Of a stretch of DNA of 64,000 bases, positions 1 through 7,484 are shown piece by piece. Both the position numbers and the translations under genes were made by a program. This DNA comes from Sinorhizobium fredii USDA 205 (GTDB lineage Bacteria > Pseudomonadota > Alphaproteobacteria > Rhizobiales > Rhizobiaceae). Positions within the stretch are counted from its first letter, which is position 1. Each line of letters opens with the position of its first letter. The notes beneath the pieces were generated by a model. It did no database searches and was not told the DNA's origin. It saw nothing but the letters and a program-made list of their open reading frames with translations. The stretch covers positions 299,707 through 363,706 of the forward strand of contig NZ_AUTC01000146.1 of NCBI RefSeq assembly GCF_001461695.1, read 5' to 3'.

Positions 1-52
1 TTCGCCGGTACCGATGGCCAAGTCTGACATTCCATATAAGGTCGTCATCCGC

Positions 53-2413
53 CTACCTGTGTCTCATCACTACGACTGTTATATCATCGTGGATCTTCTG
101 TGTGCCGATATGCGCCATCAGATCCTCGATAATTCCTGCTTTGACTTCCTCGGCGCTCTGGCCATGGCGACGACGCGCGCTTTCGCAAAGCCTCTCTATT
201 CCGAAGAGCTCGCCGTCCAGTCCCTCTGCCTCGGTCACGCCATCCGTGTGGAGGATGATCATGTCGCCCTGGGCGAAGGCAATCTCCTGCGTCGCCACGA
301 AGGGCGAAATATCGGGCTCCAAGCCAATCGGCAGGCCGAGGTCGAGTGTGTCGATCCGTTCGACGCACCCGCCGCTCCTGACGACGATGAGTTCCTCGTG
401 CTGGCCCGAAAGCATCAGACGGCTGCCGTCATAGTCGAGGAAGGAAAGGGAGAGATGCTTGTTTGCGTTGGTTCTGACGATGTTCTTGTAAAGGGCGCGA
501 TTCACCCGGTTGAGGAACTGCGACGGGTCCATGTCGCCCGCCTCCTGCAACGCCCGCGCCACTGATTGAACCATCAGCATCAGCACGCCGCTTTCCAGGC
601 CGTGGCCGGTCACGTCGCCGATGCCGATCTTCAGCCGCTCTCCGTCCCTTAGCACGTCGTAATAGTCGCCACCGACTTCGTCGGCGGGCCGCATGTAGGC
701 GGCAATCTCGACGGCGGGAATTTCCTCGAGTTCACCGGCCTTCGGCAGGACCATCATCTGGATGCGGCGGGCGACGGCCAGTTCGGCGCCGAGGCGCAGG
801 TTCTCGCTGCGCAATTGCTCGTTGAGCGCCGAGATCTGCAGGTTTGCCTCTTCGATCTCCTTCGTCCGGTCTTCGACGAGCTGCTCCAGGTTCTCGGTGT
901 GGTAGCTGATCTGCTCGGCCATGCGGTTGAAGGCGGCGCCCGCTTCGCCCACCTCGTCGCGTGTCGGAATATCCACCCGGACGGAATAGTCCTTGGTCTG
1001 GATGCGCCGGGCCGCGTCGGCGAGCGCGCTGATGCCGCCGGTGATGCGCTTCGATATGGCGAACACCGCCGAAGTGACGAAAAGCAGCGACACGAGCAGC
1101 GCCAGGACCTGGTAAATCAGGATCCTGTTGGTCGCTTCCGTGATGCCGGCCTGCGCGGCGAAGAGCGAGGCATAGATCTCCCGCTCCGGCACGACGACGC
1201 CGAGCAACATGGACTCACGACGAACGGGGCCGGAGACCCACAGGTTCGACGGCTGCAGCTGTTTCAGGACGACGAGGTAGGGGACCTTCTCGCCGTTTTC
1301 ATCGAGCAGGACATGCTGCAACAGGCCGTCCTGGTCCAGCGGCAACTTGGCGATTGCGGCCTGCGCGCTGTTGCGCAGCGAGCGATCGAGACCCGTCACG
1401 CCCCCGCCGCTGGTGTCGCTCGATGACTGAAGGCCGATCACCTTTTCGCCGACCGGGTTGATGGCGACTACATTGCCGTCCGACATGGTGAGGAAGCCGA
1501 AACCATTGTCGGCGACCCGGACGTTCTCGACGATCTCTGCCAACTGGTCGAGGGTGATATCGGCGCCGGCGGCACCCGCAACCCGGTCGCGGTCGCGCGA
1601 CCATAAGGGCTGGAAGAAGCTGACGATCAGCTTGCCGGTGATCGCATCCGTATAGGGCGCCGTCTGGGTAATGTCGCTATTCACCGGGCGGGACGCGGGG
1701 TTCTTTGCCCACTGCTCCCACGAATCGTAAAGACCCGGAAAGAAAAACGGCCAGAACTCGGCCTGGTTATGGCCCGGATAAAGCCGGTCAAAGGTCTGGG
1801 CCTGATCCGTGTAGGGGGCGGTCCGAAAGATCGGCCGCTCCTTCGGGCCGATATAGTACATCTGCAGCTTCGATTGACCGTTGGCCAAGAGGCTTGGAGC
1901 GACCAGGTCGAGGACCGCGCTGTTCTCGATGTCCGTCTGAACCTCGGGCAAGGGGACGTGGTTGGCATCGAGCAGATATCCCCAGACGCTGACGACCGAC
2001 AGCGGACCGGGGCGGTTCTGGGCCCATCCGCCTTTTTCGTCATAGGTGACGGTCACGGTGCCGGGGGCGCCGCGTGCCATTGCCTCGCCGATTTGCGACT
2101 CTCTAACGGGACGGTCGATCTGCGCCTGGAGTACGCCGGCAAGCGTGCCGACGTCGGAGTGCACCTGGTTGAGAAGCAGGTTGACGCGAGCGGCGGTCGT
2201 TTCCGCATAGGAGCGGATATAGTCCTGGTTCGCCTTCTCCAGGCCCTGGCCGACCTCTGTCGTGGCATCGCGGGACAGGCGTTGCACATTGAAGAGGGCC
2301 AGTCCCCCGGTCACGAGCAGGTCGAAGAGCACGGCGCCGCCGACGACAAGGATGAACTTGGCGCGGAAGGAGCGCAAACCGAGGCGGGTGGTCCCTTGGT
2401 CGAACGGCTTCAT
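53..2413 (-). CDS. HAMP-domain SpoIIE (PP2C-type) serine phosphatase, SiaA-like
   Basis: A 786-aa membrane-bound protein phosphatase. A first membrane segment lies at about residues 20-45. A large periplasmic Cache-like sensor region follows to about 430, then a second membrane segment (about 432-458), a HAMP domain, a coiled-coil linker (about 505-555) and a C-terminal SpoIIE/PP2C domain with the metal-binding stretches GGDYYD and GDVTGHG. This is the architecture of Pseudomonas SiaA, which dephosphorylates a STAS-domain partner in response to an external signal. Its start overlaps the stop of the upstream STAS-methyltransferase gene by 4 bp (ATGA), so the two are translationally coupled. 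It is the last gene of a four-gene operon that begins with a GGDEF-EAL enzyme. Seen: domains and coupling. Inferred: that its substrate is the STAS domain encoded just upstream. The ligand of the sensor domain is unknown. Confidence 0.88.
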   Translation of the reverse strand: MKPFDQGTTRLGLRSFRAKFILVVGGAVLFDLLVTGGLALFNVQRLSRDATTEVGQGLEKANQDYIRSYAETTAARVNLLLNQVHSDVGTLAGVLQAQIDRPVRESQIGEAMARGAPGTVTVTYDEKGGWAQNRPGPLSVVSVWGYLLDANHVPLPEVQTDIENSAVLDLVAPSLLANGQSKLQMYYIGPKERPIFRTAPYTDQAQTFDRLYPGHNQAEFWPFFFPGLYDSWEQWAKNPASRPVNSDITQTAPYTDAITGKLIVSFFQPLWSRDRDRVAGAAGADITLDQLAEIVENVRVADNGFGFLTMSDGNVVAINPVGEKVIGLQSSSDTSGGGVTGLDRSLRNSAQAAIAKLPLDQDGLLQHVLLDENGEKVPYLVVLKQLQPSNLWVSGPVRRESMLLGVVVPEREIYASLFAAQAGITEATNRILIYQVLALLVSLLFVTSAVFAISKRITGGISALADAARRIQTKDYSVRVDIPTRDEVGEAGAAFNRMAEQISYHTENLEQLVEDRTKEIEEANLQISALNEQLRSENLRLGAELAVARRIQMMVLPKAGELEEIPAVEIAAYMRPADEVGGDYYDVLRDGERLKIGIGDVTGHGLESGVLMLMVQSVARALQEAGDMDPSQFLNRVNRALYKNIVRTNANKHLSLSFLDYDGSRLMLSGQHEELIVVRSGGCVERIDTLDLGLPIGLEPDISPFVATQEIAFAQGDMIILHTDGVTEAEGLDGELFGIERLCESARRRHGQSAEEVKAGIIEDLMAHIGTQKIHDDITVVVMRHR

Positions 2414-3588
2414 AGCGGCTTGCGCCCGGATGCTGCCCAGATCGGCCAGCCAGCGTAGCCCTTGGGGTGGAGGGCTGCGAAGATGTGATCGCGGAAGCCC
2501 TGGCGGAAGCGCTCGATGAATTCCGCAGGATCGCCACGCTTCACGGCCATCTCGCCGGCATATACATTCTCCCAGGCGGTAATGACATCGGCGAAGTCCT
2601 GCGGGTCCCCGTCGTGATTGGTGACCATGAAGGATTCGACGAGGATGTCGTCAAATCCCGCATCGGCGAGATAGCGGCGGCTCTTCGGCCCGAGTTCCAC
2701 ATCCATCTCGAAATGGCTGAACAGCTTGGCAACCTCGTTATAGGTCCATTGAATGCTCTGCGCTCGCGGCTCGCCAAGGCAGTGCGAATTCTTCTCGTTG
2801 GTGATGTACACGCGTCCGCCCGGCTTGCAGATCCGATAGAGCTCCTTCAACAGCAGGTCGGGCTGGTTGAAGATCTGCAGCGAGTGGCGACAGGTCACCA
2901 GGTCGAACTGATTGTCCTCGAGCAGCATCTCGGATGCGTCCCCATAGGAGTATTCGATATCCGAGATGCCGAAATTCTTCGCTACGTCGCGGGCATAGGC
3001 AAGGCTTGCCTTGGAGTGGTCGAGGGCCACGATGCGTGCCGGCTGGAATTCCTTGCGCACCAGCACGGCGAAATCGCCGATGCCGCAGCAGATGTCGGCC
3101 ATGACGATCCCCGGGCGCATGCCGTGACGCGGCAGGATCTTGCGCTCGTGGCGCCACGTCATCTTGGTTTGCGTGCGCAGGATCGGAATGAAGCTGGTGT
3201 CCTCGACGAAGCTCTGGCCTGGATAGAATTTCGAATCGTAGACCTCGACCCTGATCTGCGGTTCGATCTTGCCGAGATGCCGAAACATCCGTTCGGTCCA
3301 GCCGACGACGCTCGATGTGACGACGACGAAGCGGATATCGGAACGCGTGCGGCAGGCGTCCAGAACCACGCGCGAAAAGGCGTGGAAGGCCGTATTGTTC
3401 ATCTGCGCGAGGCGCTTCACGTTGATGTAGAGGACGCCGCGTGCCTCGTCGATGGCGTTCCTGAACATCGAAATGCTGTGAGCGATCTCGTCGACGGAGC
3501 GCGGCCGGATGACACCGGCAAAGGAGAACTCCTGGCTGTTGGCGTCGAACTCCGCCTGGAAGGGCGCTGCAAGCATTGCCGTACTCAA
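2410..3588 (-). CDS. STAS (SiaC/slr1659-like) domain fused to SAM-dependent methyltransferase
   Basis: A 392-aa protein with two parts. Residues about 10-125 have the alternating strand/helix pattern of a STAS-type anti-sigma-antagonist of the slr1659/SiaC sort. The segment MNNTAF puts Thr66 at the loop where such proteins carry the phosphorylated Ser/Thr. Residues about 155-390 are a class I methyltransferase with the SAM-binding motif DICCGIGDFA (165-174), an acidic residue after the next strand (ALDHS), and a motif IV-like segment (FDLVTCRHSL). The gene sits between a SiaB-like kinase gene and a SpoIIE phosphatase gene and overlaps both by 4 bp, the expected neighbours of a phospho-switched STAS protein. 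The methylated substrate is not evident. Automatic annotation would probably call it a UbiE-type methyltransferase and miss the N-terminal domain. Confidence 0.8.
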   Translation of the reverse strand: MSTAMLAAPFQAEFDANSQEFSFAGVIRPRSVDEIAHSISMFRNAIDEARGVLYINVKRLAQMNNTAFHAFSRVVLDACRTRSDIRFVVVTSSVVGWTERMFRHLGKIEPQIRVEVYDSKFYPGQSFVEDTSFIPILRTQTKMTWRHERKILPRHGMRPGIVMADICCGIGDFAVLVRKEFQPARIVALDHSKASLAYARDVAKNFGISDIEYSYGDASEMLLEDNQFDLVTCRHSLQIFNQPDLLLKELYRICKPGGRVYITNEKNSHCLGEPRAQSIQWTYNEVAKLFSHFEMDVELGPKSRRYLADAGFDDILVESFMVTNHDGDPQDFADVITAWENVYAGEMAVKRGDPAEFIERFRQGFRDHIFAALHPKGYAGWPIWAASGRKPL

Positions 3589-4103
3589 CTCACTATTCCT
3601 TCAAGGGGGAGATCCACAATGATGGTGATCGACGGCGGGGCTTCTTCTTCGAGACGAATCTCGGCATCAAAATTGATCGCCAGGTCCAGGAGGACGACCT
3701 CCCGGCTTGGTCCAAGGTCGGAGGAAAGAGCGTCCAGATAACGGGCGTATGCGTCGTTCCTGTGAGTTCTCGCGACCGCTTCGCGGAAGAATTGTTGATG
3801 GCCGGGCGGGCATGGGAAGGAGAGCTTCACGCGCTCCTTGGGACCTTGCCGATAGACAGCGCAGCCGATGCGACCCTCCGGCGAGCCGCCGCGAAACGAT
3901 ACCTCCAGGAGCTCGTTGAGGGCAGAGGAGAAAAAATTCGAGTGCCGCAGGGGATCCGTCCGATTATGACTGATCATCCGCGCCATGTAGGTCGACAACT
4001 GATCGCAATGCTGCCAATCGGACAGGAAGGTCCCCATCTCCATCTCGAACTGGAGCAGCGGCTCGTACTTCATTTCCGCTGGCTGCCTTTGGGCTGCGTT
4101 CAT
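3585..4103 (-). CDS. SiaB/slr1658-like regulator kinase (DUF6272 type)
   Basis: A 172-aa soluble protein of the size of SiaB-family kinases (DUF6272, slr1658 superfamily), which phosphorylate a STAS partner. The segment SSALNELLEVSFRGGS at about residues 48-63 resembles the helix with an Asn/Glu pair (N-box) of GHKL-type ATPases, and the C-terminal half is mixed alpha/beta. The start at 4103 is chosen because GGAG lies about 9 nt upstream; the longer reading frame to 4442 runs through the end of the upstream GGDEF-EAL gene and is not credible. The stop overlaps the STAS-methyltransferase start by 4 bp. Family assignment rests on length, local motif and on sitting between a GGDEF-EAL gene and STAS and SpoIIE genes, so it is an inference; sequence conservation in this family is low. 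Confidence 0.65.
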   Translation of the reverse strand: MNAAQRQPAEMKYEPLLQFEMEMGTFLSDWQHCDQLSTYMARMISHNRTDPLRHSNFFSSALNELLEVSFRGGSPEGRIGCAVYRQGPKERVKLSFPCPPGHQQFFREAVARTHRNDAYARYLDALSSDLGPSREVVLLDLAINFDAEIRLEEEAPPSITIIVDLPLEGIVS

Positions 4104-4203
4104 ACTGCTTTCTCCGACTACATGAGCGAGTCCTGATTCGCTCGCTCCCATGACTATAGCCGACCGGCTGCGTTGGCCAGAACTCTCTGGCCGTTTCAAG
4201 CCG

Positions 4204-5898
4204 TCAGGTCCTGAGAGCCCCCGCCATGGGCACGGCCGCCGACTTGCGCAGGAAATCGCCGATCGCGGCTGCCGGGAGCGGGAAGCCCAGGAAATAGCCC
4301 TGCAGCCGGTCGCAGCCCTCCTTCTGAAGCCAGGCGGCCTGTCCTTCAGTTTCGACGCCCTCGGCGGTGACGTCCATGCCAAGACCGTGGGAGAGCGCGA
4401 TGATCGACCGGACGATCGTCTGGCTCTTCTCGTCGTGCTCAAGATCCTTGATGAAATACTGGTCGATCTTGATCGTGTCGAACGGGAAGTTCTTCAGGTA
4501 GCTCAGCGACGAATAGTAGGTGCCGAAATCATCGAGGGAAATCTGGACACCCAGCAAGCTCAAGGTGTTGAGCGTATCGAGATTGTTGGTGGTGCGCTCG
4601 AGCAGCACCGACTCGGTGATTTCCAGTTCGAGCCGGTCGGCGCGGATGCCGGTCAGGTCGAGGATCTGGGCGACGCGATCCGTAAGGCCCTCGCGCAGGA
4701 ACTCCGCCGGCGACAGGTTGACCGCGACGGTGAAATGGGACGGCCAGGTCATCGCGGCCCGGCAGGCCTGCTCCAGCATCCACTGGCCGATCTCGCTCAT
4801 GAGACCGTCGGCCTCGGCCATCGGAATGAACACGCTCGGCGGGATGATGCCGACCAGCGGATGGCGCCAGCGCAACAGCGCTTCGAAGCCAACCACCGAG
4901 GCGCGCGGCTTCACGAAGGGCTGGTATTCGATGAAGAACTGTCCCTCCTGAAGGGCCGAGCGCAGGCTGCGACGCAGCATTTCGCGCTGCTCGAGCACGA
5001 TCAGCATCGAGCGGGTGAATGTCCGTGCCCGGCCCCGGCCATCCTTCTTCGCCGCATAGAGGGCGATGTCAGCGGCTTTCATCAATTGCTCGATTTCGTT
5101 GCCATCCGCAGGTGCGATGGCGATGCCGACGCTCGCTCCCACGAACAGGTTGATGCCGTCGACGGTGAACGGATCCTTGAAGGCGTTGACGATTGCCTCG
5201 GCGAGGCGCTCCGCCTCCCTCGGCTGGTCGAATTTCCATTGAATGACGGCGAATTCGTCGCCGGCCAGCCGATAGGCAACCTCGCGCTCCCGCAATACGC
5301 CCTTTATCCGCTCTGCCGCCATCTTGAGAACGGTGTCGCCGGCGCCGTGCCCGAGCGTATCGTTGATCGGTTTGAAGTCGTCGAGGTCGATCTGCATGAG
5401 CGCCAGTTTCGCCCCGCTCGGCACCGGCAGCGTGGCCCGCAACTGATCGCTGAACTGCCGACGGTTCGGCAGTCCGGTCAACACGTCATGGGTTGCCTGG
5501 TGAAGCAGGAGCGCGCGGTCGCTCTCGCTCTGGCTGGACGTCTCGCGGCAGGTGGAGTCGCTTTCCGCTTCCGCGACGCCGATGCCGTGCGCGGTGCGAA
5601 AGACCACCAGTGTGCGGTGGACGCGGCCTCTCGCGTCGGTGATCTCGATGCTGCGCGGAATACCGTTCGCCACGACGTAATCGACCGCGGTCTTGGTCTT
5701 TGGTGCCAGCAATTCCGGGTAGACGTGCCAAAGGGTCGTCTCCACCAGCGTGTCGACCGCATAGGCTTTCCTGTGCTTCGCCGTACAATCGACGAGATGG
5801 AAGCTCTCGTCGTAAAGGGAGACGAGCTCGTCGGTATGGGCGAGAAAGTCGCTCTCGGCGGAAGATGAGGCAGACTTCGTCGCATCCGTGTCAGGCAT
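4204..5898 (-). CDS. PAS-GGDEF-EAL cyclic di-GMP turnover protein
   Basis: A 564-aa cytoplasmic protein. Residues about 20-115 form a PAS-like sensor, about 130-295 a GGDEF domain with the signature AGDEF (212-216), and about 305-555 an EAL domain with intact E339-A340-L341 and a DDFG loop. The Ala-for-first-Gly change in GGDEF is tolerated in active diguanylate cyclases, and the EAL core looks intact, so either activity is possible. The start at 5898 is chosen for its GGAGG 7 nt upstream; the extra 65 codons to 6093 read as non-coding. It heads the operon with SiaB-, STAS- and SiaA-like genes, 100 bp upstream of the kinase gene, and is divergent from bgsBA. In Pseudomonas the SiaC STAS protein controls a diguanylate cyclase (SiaD), so this enzyme is the natural output candidate here. 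Confidence 0.92.
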   Translation of the reverse strand: MPDTDATKSASSSAESDFLAHTDELVSLYDESFHLVDCTAKHRKAYAVDTLVETTLWHVYPELLAPKTKTAVDYVVANGIPRSIEITDARGRVHRTLVVFRTAHGIGVAEAESDSTCRETSSQSESDRALLLHQATHDVLTGLPNRRQFSDQLRATLPVPSGAKLALMQIDLDDFKPINDTLGHGAGDTVLKMAAERIKGVLREREVAYRLAGDEFAVIQWKFDQPREAERLAEAIVNAFKDPFTVDGINLFVGASVGIAIAPADGNEIEQLMKAADIALYAAKKDGRGRARTFTRSMLIVLEQREMLRRSLRSALQEGQFFIEYQPFVKPRASVVGFEALLRWRHPLVGIIPPSVFIPMAEADGLMSEIGQWMLEQACRAAMTWPSHFTVAVNLSPAEFLREGLTDRVAQILDLTGIRADRLELEITESVLLERTTNNLDTLNTLSLLGVQISLDDFGTYYSSLSYLKNFPFDTIKIDQYFIKDLEHDEKSQTIVRSIIALSHGLGMDVTAEGVETEGQAAWLQKEGCDRLQGYFLGFPLPAAAIGDFLRKSAAVPMAGALRT

Positions 5899-6203
5899 GC
5901 CGGCCTCCGTTGCCGTTCTATTTGCGCTCGTTTGAAGGGTGCCGCAAACGGCGGCAGTATCGCATTGTCCCCATTCAGTATTGTCGCTCAATTCAACCCT
6001 TCGTCCAGAAGTTATCGCGGCCATTTTCCCGGTCAATGCCGGGCGTTCGATGAGCAACCGTTTTCTGAAGGTGCCTCCGTCGGCCCGCCCCATCGAAAAA
6101 CGCTCGGTTTTGCGGGGTTAAAGCTTGGCTTTTTTATGTTCGCACTGCCGAAGCCTGCAATATTGAGGGTTGTTCAACGCTGAATGACGGTAAATTCTGA
6201 TGC
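5899..6203. other. Divergent intergenic region between the c-di-GMP operon and bgsBA
   Basis: About 300 bp with no convincing gene. The readings that cross it are upstream extensions of the GGDEF-EAL frame and short unsupported frames. It must hold the promoters of both divergent operons. I could not pick out a confident -35/-10 pair, an EcfG motif or a clear palindromic operator. Transcription control here would decide whether the signalling module and the glucan synthase are expressed together. Confidence 0.4.
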
Positions 6204-7484
6204 GTGTCAGCATGGATGAGTTTCGCTGGACAACGAGCAGGGACGGCCAAGGTGATCCTCAATCATCGTATTACGCGTATCTCGATCGGCATTCTGCTCC
6301 TGGCGCTTGCCATCGCCGTCCTGCTGCCCGGGTTGACCGGCTATACCAGCCTGGATGGCACGGTCAACGCCCGCTTTGCCGTCATCAATGCGCCGATCGA
6401 TGGCGAGATCGCCAAGCCTCCGCCGCGAATCGGCACGCCGGTGACGGAAGGCGAAACCATCGCGATCATCCGCAACGAGCGCGTCAACCGCTCCATCCTC
6501 GCATCGCTTCGCGCAGAGCAGGGCACCGCGCGCGAGCGCGTCGCGGCCCTGCGACGGGAGCGGGACGAACTCGCCCTGCTGCGCGACGAGCTTGCACAAC
6601 GGCTGGGCGTCTTCCAGAGCGCGACCATCGCCAGCCTCGAACGGCAACTGCGGATTCTCGAGAAACGCGTCGAGGTGTCGCGCGCCCAGGACGTGGTGGC
6701 CAAGGTCGACCTCGACCGCCGGCAGGAACTGGAGTCGAAGGGGATCTTCACGCGCAAGATGGTGGAGGCGGCCGAGGCCGCCGGCGCTGCAACGGGCGGC
6801 GAGGTCGAGATCAGCAACCTCACCGTCGACTTGCTGCAGCAACGCCTCGATGCGCTCCGCCAGGGCATTTTCGTCATGGGCGATGGCCAGAACGATGTGC
6901 CTTATTCCCGGCAGCGCCAGGACGACGTGATCGTTCGTATCAACGATCTCAACACCCGAATAGCAGAGAACGAGACGCGGGCCAGTCAGACCGAGCAGCA
7001 GGTGATCGAGGAGGACAAGCGTGTCCGCAATCTCGAGCAGGCCACGGTTCCTTCGCCATTCAGCGGCGTCGTTTGGAGCCGGAACATCGTCGGCGGCTCG
7101 AATGTCATCCTGAACAACGAGATGATGCGCATCCTCGACTGCCGTGAACTGTTCGTCGATATTCTCGTTCCCGAGGTCGACTACGACGAGATCTATCCCG
7201 GCCGCGAGGCGGAGGTCCGGCTGTTCGGTCGGGCAGAGGTCTTCAAGGGCCGGGTCCAGGCGGTCAAAGGCAGCTCCGCGGTCGTCGAGAAAGACTCGCT
7301 TGCCGCCAACGAGCCGCAAACCAACGAGCGCAATGCACGAATCCGCGTCGCGCTGACGCCGTCGGCGCTCAACACCGACTCCGCCAATTTCTGCCAGGTG
7401 GGGCGAACGGCGCAGGTGCGCTTCTCGAAACGCAATATCCGTCTTACACAGTGGTTTGAAAGCCTGTGGTTCAATCTCTTCTAG
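6204..7484 (+). CDS. bgsB: BgsB-like membrane fusion protein for mixed-linkage beta-glucan synthesis/export
   Basis: A 426-aa HlyD/membrane-fusion-type protein. One N-terminal membrane anchor (about residues 24-45) is followed by a split biotinyl-lipoyl/barrel-sandwich region. A long Glu/Arg-rich coiled coil (about 95-290) and a beta-rich C-terminal half with the second lipoyl part (ATVPSPFSGVVWS) complete it. In S. meliloti, BgsB is the membrane-fusion-like partner of the glucan synthase BgsA, and both are needed for the mixed-linkage beta-(1->3)(1->4)-glucan. The next gene starts inside this one (19-bp overlap), as expected for a tightly coupled pair. The start is uncertain: GTG at 6204 and ATG at 6216 are both possible and differ by four residues. 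Confidence 0.8.
   Translation: MSAWMSFAGQRAGTAKVILNHRITRISIGILLLALAIAVLLPGLTGYTSLDGTVNARFAVINAPIDGEIAKPPPRIGTPVTEGETIAIIRNERVNRSILASLRAEQGTARERVAALRRERDELALLRDELAQRLGVFQSATIASLERQLRILEKRVEVSRAQDVVAKVDLDRRQELESKGIFTRKMVEAAEAAGAATGGEVEISNLTVDLLQQRLDALRQGIFVMGDGQNDVPYSRQRQDDVIVRINDLNTRIAENETRASQTEQQVIEEDKRVRNLEQATVPSPFSGVVWSRNIVGGSNVILNNEMMRILDCRELFVDILVPEVDYDEIYPGREAEVRLFGRAEVFKGRVQAVKGSSAVVEKDSLAANEPQTNERNARIRVALTPSALNTDSANFCQVGRTAQVRFSKRNIRLTQWFESLWFNLF

Noticed and set aside
4150..5868. A 572-aa open frame on the plus strand
   Set aside because: It lies opposite the GGDEF-EAL gene, has no recognisable domain, and is the usual antisense frame of a GC-rich gene.
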